Shown: in pieces, positions 51,740-61,154 of the stretch
Position numbering within the stretch: the first letter of the stretch is position 1
Layout of the letters: each line of letters starts with the position of its first letter
From: Sulfurimicrobium sp963741495
GTDB lineage: Bacteria > Pseudomonadota > Gammaproteobacteria > Burkholderiales > Sulfuricellaceae
Assembly: GCA_963741495.1 (NCBI GenBank)
Contig: CAVUID010000017.1
Coordinates: forward strand, 62,001 to 126,000
Length of the DNA stretch: 64,000 bases
Direction: 5' to 3'
Notes under the pieces: generated by a model
The model's database searches: none
What the model was told of the DNA's origin: nothing
The model's input: only the letters and a program-made list of their open reading frames with translations
Program-made: the position numbers and the translations under genes

Positions 51740-52908
51740 TTATCCGGTTGAAGCTTCTGCTGCCAGCGCGTCGCGCAGCTCGAGTGCTGCCCTGAGTGCC
51801 GCCTCGGTGCTGTCAGCCAGTACGTTGAAGTGGCCCATCTTGCGGCCAGGACGAGCCCCCTGCTTGCCATACAGGTGCAGCTTGGCACGCGGCTGGCTCA
51901 GCACGGCGTCCCAGGGCGGTTCCTGCCCGTCGCGCCACAGGTCGCCAAGCAGATTGACCATCGCCGCCGGGCGCAGCAGATCGGGCGCGCCCAGCGGCAG
52001 ACCGGCCAGCGCCCGCACCTGCTGCTCGAACTGCGAAGTCAGGCAGGCATTCAGCGTGTAGTGGCCGCTGTTGTGCGGGCGGGGGGCGATTTCGTTGATC
52101 AGCAGCCGTCCATCGTCGAGCACGAAAAACTCCACCGCCAGCACACCGCAGTAATCGAGTGCAGCGGCAATGGCCATGGCGGTTTCAAGCGCCTTTCCGG
52201 CCAGCGCCGCGGCGACTGGTGCGGGCGCGATGCTGATATCGAGAATGCCGTTGGCGTGCCGGTTTTCCGCCGCCGGAAAGGCTGCGGCCAGCCCGTCCGC
52301 ACCGCGCGCCACCACGACCGAGATTTCTGTTTGCAGCGGCAGCCAGGCTTCCAGTACGCAGGGCACCGCGCCCAGGTCTTCGAATGCAGCCTCCAGATCG
52401 GCGAAGCTGTTTACCCTCGCCTGGCCTTTGCCGTCATAGCCTTGAGGGCGGTTTTGAGCAGGGCGGGAGCACCAACAATCTGGAAGGCCGAGGCAAGATC
52501 GCCGTGGCTTTCTACGGCTGCGAACGGTGCAGTGGAAAAACCGTTCGACTGCAGGAAGGTTTTTTCGCGGCGACGATCCTGGGCGATTGAGACAGCGGCC
52601 GCACCGGGGCGCACCGGACAGAACTGCGTCAGGAATTCCAGGCTGTCCGCCGGCACGTTCTCGAACTCGGTGGTCACCGCCGCACAGGCGCGGCCCATGC
52701 GTTCCAGCGCAGCCCGGTCGCGGTAAGCGGCGCACAGGTGAATGTCGGCCAGGGCGCCCGCCGGGCTCTCCGGGTCAGGGTCCAGCACCATCACGCGGTA
52801 GCCCATGGTGCGCGCGGCCACCGCGAACATGCGACCAAGCTGGCCGCCGCCGAGGATACCGAGAGTGGCTGGCGGCAAAATCATGCGGGAGGAAGCTGCT
52901 GGAATCAC
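51740..52908 (-). CDS. purK: N5-carboxyaminoimidazole ribonucleotide synthase PurK, one apparent frameshift
   Basis: ATP-grasp purine enzyme. The N-terminal part shows LGILGGGQLGRMFAVAA and TTEFENVPADSLEFL. After a single missing G near 52439 (AAGGCTATG where AAGGGCTATG is expected) the frame continues GYDGKGQARV, LEAWLPLQTEISVVVARG, EFFVLDDGRLLINEIAPRPH. Corrected length is about 389 codons. The GTG start at 52908 overlaps the purE stop; an ATG at 52884 is possible. The indel is in a G run, so error is likely. Confidence 0.9.
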
Positions 52909-53402
52909 GGCAGCTCCGGCAGGGTTGAGTTCAGCGCGGTTTCGCTCTGCGCGCTGCGGAAATCCGCCAGGCGACCGGCGATGGCAGGGTCGTGCGGCGC
53001 CAGCATGGCGGCGGCAAACAGGGCGGCATTGGCCGCGCCGGCCTCGCCCAGGGCGAAAGTGGCTACCGGGATGCCTTTCGGCATCTGCACGATGGACAGC
53101 AGCGAGTCGATCCCCTTCAGATAGCGCGAAGGCACCGGCACGCCCAGCACCGGCACGGCCGTCTTGGCTGCCAGCATGCCGGGCAGGTGAGCCGCGCCAC
53201 CGGCGCCGGCGATAATGCAGGCCAGCCCGCGAGCCGCCGCCTCTTCGGCGTACTGGAACAGCAGGTCCGGGGTGCGGTGGGCCGATACCACACGTGCCTC
53301 ATAGGGCACACCCAGCTTGCGCAGCATGTCGCAGGCGTGCTGCATGACATCCCAGTCGCTGGTGCTGCCCATGACGACGCCAACTTTCACTTCTTCACTC
53401 AT
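52905..53402 (-). CDS. purE: N5-carboxyaminoimidazole ribonucleotide mutase PurE
   Basis: This 165-residue class I PurE has GVVMGSTSDWDVMQHAC, ARVVSAHRTPDLLFQYAEEA, IIAGAGGAAHLPGMLA, PVPSRYLKGIDSLLSIVQMPKGIPVATFA. It rearranges N5-CAIR to CAIR after PurK in purine synthesis. It is coupled to purK by a GTGA overlap. Confidence 0.96.
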   Translation of the reverse strand: MSEEVKVGVVMGSTSDWDVMQHACDMLRKLGVPYEARVVSAHRTPDLLFQYAEEAAARGLACIIAGAGGAAHLPGMLAAKTAVPVLGVPVPSRYLKGIDSLLSIVQMPKGIPVATFALGEAGAANAALFAAAMLAPHDPAIAGRLADFRSAQSETALNSTLPELP

Positions 53403-53420
53403 TTCGAATTTCCCTGGTCT

Positions 53421-54413
53421 TTATGTATTTTTCCAAACAGCACGCCGCAGCCGATCAGCCACTGCACGCCAGGCATCCCCGCCGGGTGGCGCTTCCACCA
53501 GCAGGTGATCGAAGCGGGCGACATCGGCACGACGCAGCGTGTCATACAGCACGCGCCCGTAATCCACCGCCTCAGGCGGCATCAGATAAAAAACCACGCC
53601 TGCGCCTTCGCTAGCGGCTGGCGCGGGCGATATCCCCAGCACCGCAACCCGCACCCCCTGCCTGGCCAGTTCAAAAGCACGCTGCCACAGCGCATCTCCG
53701 GACCAGGCTTCGAGCGGTGTGGCCGGCGCATAGTGCGACGGCAGCCCGCCCGAAGCTCGTACAGAGGGTCGCTCCGGATCATCCGCCACAATCTTCATGC
53801 CGATTTCTTCTTCCATCTCACCGATTGGAATGCCGCCGGGCCGGAGCAGGCGTGGCACGTCGCCGATGAAGCTGATGATGGTGGATTCCAGCCCCACCTG
53901 GCAGGCGCCGCCATCCAGGATCATATCCACCGCATCGCCCAGTTCATCGCGCACATGCTGCGCCCGGGTCGGGCTGATGCGCCCGAAGCGGTTGGCCGAG
54001 GGCGCCGCCAGGCCATGCTCCGACCCGAGCGCACGCAGCAATTCAAGCGCCAGCGGGTGGCTGGGCACCCTTAACCCGACCGAATCCTGCCCCCCCGTCA
54101 CCTCATCAGGCACATGGGCATGGCGCGGCAGGATCAGGGTAAGCGGCCCAGGCCAGAACCGGGCAGCCAGCCGCCATGCGCCTTCAGGCACATCCCGCGC
54201 CCATCGGTCCAGTTGCGACGCATCACCGAGATGGACGATCAGCGGGTGATCGGCAGGTCGCCCCTTGATGGCGAAAATACGTTGCACCGCCGCCGGGTTG
54301 GCCGCATCCGCACCCAGCCCATAGACGGTTTCAGTGGGAAAGGCGACCACACCGCCCGTCCGCAGCAATTGCGCTGCTGCTTCAATTTGAAAGTGCTGCC
54401 CGCTAACATTCAC
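53421..54413 (-). CDS. L-threonylcarbamoyladenylate synthase, Sua5 type (two domains)
   Basis: This 330-residue protein makes the threonylcarbamoyl-AMP used for t6A in tRNA. The YrdC-like domain shows GGVVAFPTETVYGLGADA, FAIKGRPADHPLIVHL, RVPSHPLALELL, PSANRFGRISPT and ILDGGACQVGLESTIISF. The C-terminal Sua5 domain (about 235-330) begins after LPSHYAPATPLEAW. It is the long Sua5 form rather than TsaC. It lies 18 bases upstream of purE on the same strand. Confidence 0.93.
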   Translation of the reverse strand: MNVSGQHFQIEAAAQLLRTGGVVAFPTETVYGLGADAANPAAVQRIFAIKGRPADHPLIVHLGDASQLDRWARDVPEGAWRLAARFWPGPLTLILPRHAHVPDEVTGGQDSVGLRVPSHPLALELLRALGSEHGLAAPSANRFGRISPTRAQHVRDELGDAVDMILDGGACQVGLESTIISFIGDVPRLLRPGGIPIGEMEEEIGMKIVADDPERPSVRASGGLPSHYAPATPLEAWSGDALWQRAFELARQGVRVAVLGISPAPAASEGAGVVFYLMPPEAVDYGRVLYDTLRRADVARFDHLLVEAPPGGDAWRAVADRLRRAVWKNT

Positions 54414-54478
54414 GCCGCTGCTCCACCACCCCGGCGCAGCAGCCGCGAAGGCTTATGGACCGGCGTTCAGTAAATTGT

Positions 54479-54916
54479 TCAACTCTTTTCCTGATGATTG
54501 TTTCGCTGCTCGGCGACTGCCTCGTCGCCCGGATACGGATAGCGGACATGGCCAAACCGGATCATCAGCACCGCCATGGTCAGCATCAGGATCGAGCCGC
54601 TCACGGCCAGCATGCGCCAGTCGTCCATGGCCTTCATGTCCAGGATCAGGTAACGCGCCAGCGCCACCATGCCGATATACAGCGGGAAGCGCACCGGCAG
54701 CTTGCCTGTGCCGTAATACAGCCCGACCATCGCCAGCACTTCCAGGTAGAGGAAAAGCAGCAGCAGATCGGCCAAAGTCACCTGTGCCGCCCGTACCATC
54801 ACCATGACTTCGCTCCCCATGGCGAATACCGTCGCAATGGCAATGACCAGCAGGCCAAGGTGCTCTACCAGGGAAAGCAGCCATTTGTTGAATTCCTGGA
54901 TCGGTTTTTTCATCAT
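54479..54916 (-). CDS. PsiE family protein (phosphate-starvation-inducible), four TM helices
   Basis: This protein of about 145 residues has four hydrophobic segments (LVEHLGLLVIAIATVFAMG, LADLLLLFLYLEVLAMVGLYY, PLYIGMVALARYLIL, MLAVSGSILMLTMAVLMI) and the PsiE-type LEVLAMVGLYYGTGKLPVRFP loop. The function of the family is not known. The start at 54916 has GAGGA six bases upstream. Confidence 0.85.
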   Translation of the reverse strand: MMKKPIQEFNKWLLSLVEHLGLLVIAIATVFAMGSEVMVMVRAAQVTLADLLLLFLYLEVLAMVGLYYGTGKLPVRFPLYIGMVALARYLILDMKAMDDWRMLAVSGSILMLTMAVLMIRFGHVRYPYPGDEAVAEQRNNHQEKS

Positions 54917-54983
54917 ACATTTCCTCAAGATTCTCTAAAGCATGGATAATTATTTCATGCCCGTCCACCACTATGGAGCTCGC

Positions 54984-55394
54984 ATGCAAATAACCTGCTA
55001 TCGTAACCCTGAATCAGCGCGTGAAGCCCGATTTTTACCTGCCGCAACCTACAATCTGGCGCACTCTCTCCTGTCCCGCAGCCCCTCCGGCTGCCTGTTT
55101 GTTCCGATCCGCGCCATGCAGTACCTGGCGATTCTGGATGCAGAGGAATTCGTGTTCCTCGATGGCGAGCGCAAATGCTGGATCGACATCGCCTGGCAGG
55201 ATTTCCACCCCCGTATGCGAACCTCCCTCGATGAGCCGGTTCCGTACCAGGCGGTCTACTACACGCCCGAAGCGGAACAGCTCATGGCACGCCTGCAAGC
55301 GGAATTGCCCCGCGCCCTGAACGAACTGGCCGCGAAGGGCCGCTTTGACGGACCAGCGAAAGTGCTCAAATTCGCGGCGCCCGAGCGGCCATAA
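54984..55394 (+). CDS. Hypothetical protein, no recognised domain
   Basis: This 136-residue protein starts at MQITCYRNPE, with GGAG in good position. It has no signal peptide or TM segment and mixed alpha/beta composition (GCLFVPIRAMQYLAILDAEEFVFLDGER, IAWQDFHPRMRTSLDEPVPY). It is convergent with the cbb gene cluster and divergent from psiE. I do not recognise the family; coding character looks good. Confidence 0.7.
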   Translation: MQITCYRNPESAREARFLPAATYNLAHSLLSRSPSGCLFVPIRAMQYLAILDAEEFVFLDGERKCWIDIAWQDFHPRMRTSLDEPVPYQAVYYTPEAEQLMARLQAELPRALNELAAKGRFDGPAKVLKFAAPERP

Positions 55395-55406
55395 GGTTCT
55401 GCGCTT

Positions 55407-55710
55407 TTAGTCGTCCTCGCCCAGTTCCGGGTCCCAGCCCTCGTCACGGGCGGCCGTGATGGCCTGGGCATAAAACCGGGTGTGCCGCTCGCGCAGTTCT
55501 TCCGGCAGGCGGCTGGGCAGATGCGCATAGGGTTCCCAGGCGGCATAGACCTGTTCGTACAGATTCTGCATGCGCGCGCGAATCCCAGCCCGCGCAGGTT
55601 TCCGTTTCCGGCAGGATGCCGAATACCCAGGCATCGCGCACCATGCGCCCGAGGTGGGTCAGGCCGGCATTGGTATCCTGGTCGATACCGACATAAGTTT
55701 GTACTGTCAT
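55407..55710 (-). CDS. Small conserved-looking protein at the end of the cbb operon, unknown, one apparent frameshift
   Basis: The gene starts at ATG 55710, overlapping the cbbO stop (ATGA). It encodes MTVQTYVGIDQDTNAGLTHL and DAWVFGILPETETCAGW, then, after a one-base insertion near 55580 (probably GGGA for GGA), RMQNLYEQVYAAWEPYAHLP and ERHTRFYAQAI ending GEDD. Corrected length is about 100 residues. It is translationally coupled to cbbO, so a RuBisCO-related role is possible, but no family is recognised. Confidence 0.65.
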
Positions 55711-58047
55711 CGTGTCAATCCTGCATAAAGTACCGGCAACTTCTCGGGCAACCGTTCCACATGGTCCACGACCATGTAGTTCTTGGCGCCGAAAATCCGG
55801 GAAACATACTGATCCGCTCTGGGATCAAGCGACATGCAGAAAGTGGTCACGCCGGAACGCGCCATTTCCTCCACCGCTTTCTTGGTATCGTAACGCAGAT
55901 ACTGCGGGTCGCGCACATCCACGTCGGCCGGTTCGCCGTCGGTGATCACCAGCAGCAGCTTCTTGGCCGATTTCTGCAGCTTCAGGTAATGCCCGGCATG
56001 GCGGATGGCCGCACCCATGCGCGTGGAGAGCTGGCCGCTCATGCCCGCCAGGCGCGACTTCGGCACTTCGTTGTAGGGCTGGTCGAAATCCTTGAAGCGG
56101 GAATATTCGACATTGTGGCGCCCGTCCGAGCAGAAACCGTGAATCGCGAACGGGTCGCCGATCTTGTTGATGGCGTCCGCCAGCAGAACCGTGGCCTGGC
56201 GCTGCAAGTCCAGCACGCTGTATTCCTGCCCGCTCACCTTGTCGTTGGTGGATTCCGACAGGTCCAGCAGCACCATCACCGAAATGTCGCGCACCTTGCG
56301 CACCGAACGCATCATGATGCGCGGGTCGGGCTGCTGGCCCATGCGGATGTCGATCATGGCGCGGATGGCGGCGTTGACGTCCACCTCGTCGCCGTCTTCC
56401 AGCTTGCGGATGCGCGTCACCCCCTGCGGTTGCAGGGCATCGAGCAGGAACTTCAGCCGACCGATGGTGCGCTTGTGCTGTGAAGTGATGTCGTTGATCA
56501 GTTGCAGATCGCCGGCTTTTGCCCGCTTTTCCAGCACCGTGGCCCAGGCCGGGCGCTCGAGCTGGATCTGGTAATCCCACTCCGAGTAATGGTAGGGCTC
56601 GGAAACCGGTTCCTTGCCTTCCAGTTCGTTGTAAGACTTGCCCATGTCCTCATAGGGAAAGAGTTCCGTGCCCAGCACCCAGATTTCTTCCGCGTCGTCG
56701 CCGGCGTTCTCGACGTCGATTTCGTTGGCGAACTCCATCAGGCTGACATGCTTCCTGACCTGCTTGAGCGTTTCGTATCCCGCTGCCATGGACTTTTCGA
56801 AGTCGAATTCCTCGAATTCCCAGAAATAGCGATTGTCGTCGCGGTACGGCGCGGTGAGCAGATCGGTGCGCGGGTTGAAGGGGATGCGCTTGGCCATGAA
56901 TTCATGCGCCAGCTGCACGCCGATGTCCCAGGATACCTGGTTGCTGTCGAGACGATCTGCGGCCTGCTTGAACAGTACCCGTCCCTGCGCGATCCACGGA
57001 TCGTTGTCCTCGTAACCGTCATCCAGCAGCGCACGCGCCAGGCGGTTGAGATAATCCCCGGCCGAGTTGCCCTGCTCGGATTCGATGCTGTGCAATTGCG
57101 CCCAAAGATGCTTCAGGCCGGGAAACTTGCGGATCGACAGGGTTTCCACCCGGGCATCCTCGATCACGCTGATCACCGCCATCTGCCACGGATTGAGCGC
57201 TTCGGCCGAGATCGGGTCGTGGGTATAAACGAGATGGGCGGCGCTGTGAGCGGCGGCAGCGCGGTACATTTCCAGGCCCGGCAGCTTGATTTCGCCGACT
57301 GCGAAATCGTCGTAGGCATCGGGCAGGTGAATGAAAGTACCCCTCGACATAGGGCCGGTAGCCTTCCCGCGTCTCGAAGTCGCCGGAAGTCGGCTTCATG
57401 AAGAAATCCCGTGCCCACAGGGCACGCAGATACATGTTGATGCGGCGCTGCACGTCGATGAACAGCGTGCCCTTGCGCTCCTTCTGGAGCATGGCCAGCG
57501 ATTCCTTGGATTGCAGGCTGAAGTAGTTGCCCTGCTCCGGGTAGTTGGTGCGGTGGGCATGCGCGCCCCACAGCGCCCAGCGGCGCAAGCCGCCCAGGGT
57601 GAGCTGGCTGAACAGCATTTCCAGGTTTTCCAGCATCGGGCGCACGCCGCGCGGCGCCTGCGACAGCAGGGTATTGAGGAATTGCAGGTAGGCGCGGAAC
57701 AGGGTTTCGTCGCCAAGACGGTTGGCCGCCGTGGGCGCGGTGCTGAGCACCAGTTCAATGACCGCGCCCGAGGTCTTGGAGGCCAGTTCCAGCGCGGTCT
57801 GAATCAGATCCGGAATGATGTCCTCGCCGATTTCCTTGGCCACCAGCGGCGCATGGTCGATCCAGGTGGCGATCAGATCGTCGCCCTTGCCCAGCGTTTT
57901 CAGGGCAGCAGCGCCCTTGAGGTAATTGTCCAGACCGCGCGCGCTGAATACCCGGGCTGCTTCATGCCACGCAGCATGGAGGCTTTCCTGCAGCTCCGGG
58001 GAAAGCGCGTCGATCAGTTCCTGATAGTCTTCGAGATTGATGCTCAT
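55707..58047 (-). CDS. cbbO: RuBisCO activation protein CbbO (VWA domain), one apparent frameshift
   Basis: The gene starts at MSINLEDYQELID (58047). It encodes a helical N-terminal region, then, after an extra G in a G4 run near 57343, the middle and the C-terminal von Willebrand A domain with the MIDAS-like motif VMVLLDLSESTND and LLLVITDGEPADVDVRDP. Corrected length is 779 residues. CbbO binds RuBisCO and works with the CbbQ AAA+ ring to remove inhibitory sugar phosphates. The frameshift is in a homopolymer and is probably an error. Confidence 0.9.
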
Positions 58048-58093
58048 GACAAACCTCTGTGAAGGGTGAAAGGTGACTCGCGCTGTGCGGTAG

Positions 58094-58143
58094 GTGAAAG
58101 GTGAGAAATGCAACACACCTGCATTTTACGCTTCACCTTTCAC
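58094..58143. repeat. Inverted repeat between cbbQ and cbbO
   Basis: GTGAAAGGTGA (58094-58104) and TCACCTTTCAC (58133-58143) are perfectly complementary, with an inner AATGCA/TGCATT pair. The region also has tandem GGTGAAAGGTGA units. It may stabilise or attenuate the cbb mRNA. Confidence 0.65.
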
Positions 58144-58154
58144 TATTTCACGCA

Positions 58155-58958
58155 TCAAAAGAACGTGGTTACTGCCGCATCCAGCGCATCGCGCATGTCC
58201 GGATCGTCGGTGATCGGACGCACCAGGGCCACGCGACAGGCCTTGACCGGATCGACACCGGTGGCGATCAGGCTGCCTGCGTAGATCAGCATGCGCGTCG
58301 AAATGCCTTCGTCCAGACCGTGCCCCTTGAGGTTGCGGGCGCGTTCGGCGATGGACACCAGCTTGCCGGCCACTTCCGCCTTGACGCCGGTTTCGTGGGT
58401 GACGATTTCGGTTTCGATGGCGTGGTCGGGGTAGTTGAAGTCGAGTCCGCCGAAACGCTGCTTGGTGGACTGCTTCAGATCCTTCATCAGGCTCTGGTAG
58501 CCCGGATTGTAGGAAATCACCAGCTGGAAATCGGGATGGGCATGGACCAGCTCGCCTTTCTTTTCCAGCGGCAGCACGCGGCGATTGTCGGTCAGCGGGT
58601 GGATCACCACGGTGGTGTCCTGGCGCGCTTCCACCACTTCGTCCAGATAGCAGATCGCGCCGAAGCGGGCGGCAATGGCCAGCGGGCCATCCTGCCAGCG
58701 GGTGCCGTTGGCGTCGAGCAGGAAACGTCCAACCAGATCGGAAGCGGTCATGTCTTCGTTGCAGGCCACGGTGATCAGCGGCTTGCCCAGCTTCCAGGCC
58801 ATGTGCTCGACGAAACGGGTCTTGCCGCAGCCGGTCGGGCCTTTGAGCATCATCGGCATGCGCACGCTGTAGGCGGCTTCGTACAGTTCCACCTCGTCCG
58901 AGACGGGACGGTAGTAGGGTTCTTTTTCGATACGGTACTGCTGGATGATGTCGCTCAT
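58155..58958 (-). CDS. cbbQ: CbbQ, MoxR-type AAA+ RuBisCO activase subunit
   Basis: This 267-residue ATPase has Walker A MLKGPTGCGKTRFVEHMA, Walker B AICYLDEVVEAR, and NPGYQSLMKDLKQSTKQRF. It forms hexamers that remodel inhibited form I RuBisCO with CbbO. The start MSDIIQQYRIE (58958) follows GGAGACCGAAC; the longer ORF from 58985 is less likely. Confidence 0.95.
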   Translation of the reverse strand: MSDIIQQYRIEKEPYYRPVSDEVELYEAAYSVRMPMMLKGPTGCGKTRFVEHMAWKLGKPLITVACNEDMTASDLVGRFLLDANGTRWQDGPLAIAARFGAICYLDEVVEARQDTTVVIHPLTDNRRVLPLEKKGELVHAHPDFQLVISYNPGYQSLMKDLKQSTKQRFGGLDFNYPDHAIETEIVTHETGVKAEVAGKLVSIAERARNLKGHGLDEGISTRMLIYAGSLIATGVDPVKACRVALVRPITDDPDMRDALDAAVTTFF

Positions 58959-59055
58959 GTTCGGTCTCCATCTATCGGTCAACACAGGGGCGAAAAAGGC
59001 CGCGATTTATACCATTTGCTTCGCGTCAGCCGTTTTCGTCCATGCGCCAGAAAAT

Positions 59056-59084
59056 CCCGCCACAGTCGATGACACTGCGGCGGG
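59056..59084 (-). terminator. Hairpin after cbbS
   Basis: On the minus strand CCCGCCGCAGT pairs with ACTGTGGCGGG (one mismatch) and is followed by ATTTTC. It could partly terminate the transcript between cbbS and cbbQ, giving more RuBisCO than activase. Confidence 0.6.
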
Positions 59085-59097
59085 AAACATCAAAACA

Positions 59098-59454
59098 TCA
59101 AACGGTCTTGCCGCGGAAAATCACCATCGCCGCACCTTGCGACTGGTTGAAGTTGTTGTAACCAATCAGACGCACGTGGTTGTTGGGGTTGGCCTTGTGG
59201 CAGGCTTCGGCTTCCGCCAGCACCTTGGTCACGTCGGTTTCGCCGAACATCGGCAGTTTCCACATGTACCAGTAGGAATCCATCAGGTATTCCGGCTCGA
59301 CGTGCTCGATGGCCGGGTTCCAGCCCTTGGAAACCAGGTATTCCACTTGCGTCTTGATCTCATCCGCAGTCATGGCTGGCAGGTAGGAGAAGGTCTCGAA
59401 CTTGCGGCTGGCCGGGTCTGACATGCGCGACTTGTAATCCATTACTTCACTCAT
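59098..59454 (-). CDS. cbbS: RuBisCO small subunit, form IA
   Basis: This 118-residue protein starts at MSEVMDYKSRM, with AAGGAG upstream. Typical segments are FETFSYLPAMTADEIKTQVE, KGWNPAIEHVEPEYLMDSYWYMWKLPMFGE and HVRLIGYNNFNQSQGAAMVI. It pairs with CbbL to form L8S8 RuBisCO. Confidence 0.97.
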   Translation of the reverse strand: MSEVMDYKSRMSDPASRKFETFSYLPAMTADEIKTQVEYLVSKGWNPAIEHVEPEYLMDSYWYMWKLPMFGETDVTKVLAEAEACHKANPNNHVRLIGYNNFNQSQGAAMVIFRGKTV

Positions 59455-59504
59455 GATTTGCTCCTTAAATTTAATAGAGTTCACTCTGGGTCACCGGGCG
59501 GCTT

Positions 59505-59526
59505 CTCCGGGGTCACATCCCCGGAG
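59505..59526 (-). other. Intercistronic hairpin between cbbL and cbbS
   Basis: CTCCGGGG and CCCCGGAG form a perfect 8-bp stem with a 6-nt loop, without a T run. Such hairpins between cbbL and cbbS may set mRNA stability and subunit ratio (inference). Confidence 0.6.
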
Positions 59527-59565
59527 ACTATCGTCCCGGGGCCCCTGTTCCGCCCTGCGAAACCG

Positions 59566-60987
59566 CTATTTATGTGCTACGTCCAGCTTGTCGACGGTGT
59601 CGAACTCGAACTTGATCTCTTTCCATGTTTCCATGGCGATCTTCAGTTCCGGGCTGCTGGCTGCGGCCTTGGTCAGGATGTCCTTGCCTTCTTTCTCGAT
59701 ATCACGACCCTGGTTACGCGCTGCCACGCTGGCTTCCAGTGCGACGCGGTTGGCTGCTGCACCGGCTGCGTTACCCCATGGGTGACCCAGCGTGCCGCCA
59801 CCGAACTGCAGTACCGAGTCATCACCGAAGATGTTGACCAGTGCCGGCATGTGCCACACGTGAATACCGCCGGAAGCAACCGGCATCACGCCAGGCATGG
59901 AGCCGAAGTCCTGATCGAAGAAGATGCCGCGGCTGCGGTCTTCCTTGATGAACTCGTCGCGCATGATGTCGATCCAGCCCAGCGTTGCTTCGCGGTCGCC
60001 TTCCAGCTTGCCCACCACGGTACCGGAGTGCAGGTGGTCACCACCGGACAGACGCAGGCACTTGGTGAGGACGCGGAAGTGAATGCCGTGGTGCGGGTTG
60101 CGGTCGAGCACGGCGTGCATGGCGCGGTGAATGTGCAGCAGCATGCCGTTGTTGCGGCACCAGTTGGCCAGACCTGTGTTGGCTGTCAGACCGCCGGTCA
60201 GGTAGTCGTGCATGATGATCGGTGCGCCGATTTCCTTGGCGAACTCTGCACGCTTGTACATTTCTTCCGGCGTCGGCGCGGTGACGTTCAGGTAGTGACC
60301 CTTGCGCTCGCCGGTTTCGCGCTCTGCCTTCAGGGTGGCTTCCTGCACGAACTCGAAACGATCGCGCCAACGCATGAACGGCTGGCTGTTGACGTTCTCG
60401 TCGTCCTTGGTGAAGTCCAGACCGCCGCGCAGGCATTCGTAAACAGCGCGACCGTAGTTCTTGGCGGACAGACCCAGTTTTGGCTTGATGGTGCAGCCCA
60501 GCATCGGACGGCCATACTTGTTCATCTTGTCGCGCTCGACCTGGATACCCTGGGGAGGTCCACCGCAGGTTTTCACGTAAGCGATCGGGAAGCGGATGTC
60601 TTCCAGACGCAGGGCGCGCAGGGCCTTGAAGCCGAACACGTTACCGACCAGCGAGGTCAGCACGTTAACGACGGAACCTTCTTCGAACAGGTCGATCGGG
60701 TAGGCCACGAAAGCGTAGAAGCAGGTGTCATCGCCAGGTACGTCTTCGATGCGATAGGCGCGGCCCTTGTAGTAGTCCAGATCGGTCAGCAGATCGGTCC
60801 ACACCGTGGTCCAGGTGCCGGTTGAAGATTCGGCAGCCACAGCAGCGGCCACTTCTTCACGGGGCACGCCAGGCTGCGGGGTGATTTTGAAACAGGCGAG
60901 GATGTCGGTATCCAGCGGGGTGTATTCCGGCGTCCAGTAAGTAGCGCGATATTCTTTCACGCCAGCGTTGTAGGTCTTGACTGCCAT
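59566..60987 (-). CDS. cbbL: RuBisCO large subunit, form IA (CbbQO-linked type)
   Basis: This 473-residue subunit carries the carbamylated lysine motif GGLDFTKDDENVNSQPF, catalytic GCTIKPKLGLSAKNYGRA, HIHRAMHAVLDR and SGGDHLHSGTVVGKLEGDRE. It catalyses CO2 fixation in the Calvin cycle. No carboxysome shell gene follows; cbbS, cbbQ and cbbO do, so this is the free cytosolic form IA arrangement. The ATG at 60987 has GGAG upstream. Confidence 0.98.
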   Translation of the reverse strand: MAVKTYNAGVKEYRATYWTPEYTPLDTDILACFKITPQPGVPREEVAAAVAAESSTGTWTTVWTDLLTDLDYYKGRAYRIEDVPGDDTCFYAFVAYPIDLFEEGSVVNVLTSLVGNVFGFKALRALRLEDIRFPIAYVKTCGGPPQGIQVERDKMNKYGRPMLGCTIKPKLGLSAKNYGRAVYECLRGGLDFTKDDENVNSQPFMRWRDRFEFVQEATLKAERETGERKGHYLNVTAPTPEEMYKRAEFAKEIGAPIIMHDYLTGGLTANTGLANWCRNNGMLLHIHRAMHAVLDRNPHHGIHFRVLTKCLRLSGGDHLHSGTVVGKLEGDREATLGWIDIMRDEFIKEDRSRGIFFDQDFGSMPGVMPVASGGIHVWHMPALVNIFGDDSVLQFGGGTLGHPWGNAAGAAANRVALEASVAARNQGRDIEKEGKDILTKAAASSPELKIAMETWKEIKFEFDTVDKLDVAHK

Positions 60988-61114
60988 TGCAAGCTCCTTG
61001 ATTTCAGGTTAAAACATCTATCTCCCACCTTGGAAGATCGTGTGGCTCGTTAGAGCGTGTTGTCACTATAAACACATCGATTCATAAATAATAATTGTAA
61101 TTTTAAAGGTTAAT

Positions 61115-61132
61115 CATAGATAATTATCTATG
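61115..61132. promoter_or_regulatory. Palindromic operator for CbbR between cbbL and cbbR
   Basis: CATAGATAATTATCTATG is a perfect 18-bp palindrome flanked by TTAA on both sides, 22 bases upstream of cbbR. It fits a LysR-type operator and probably mediates CbbR autoregulation and cbbL activation. A possible -10 for cbbL (TATAGT on the minus strand) lies at 61065-61070. Confidence 0.7.
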
Positions 61133-61154
61133 TTAACTTTTCGAGGAAATGGCA

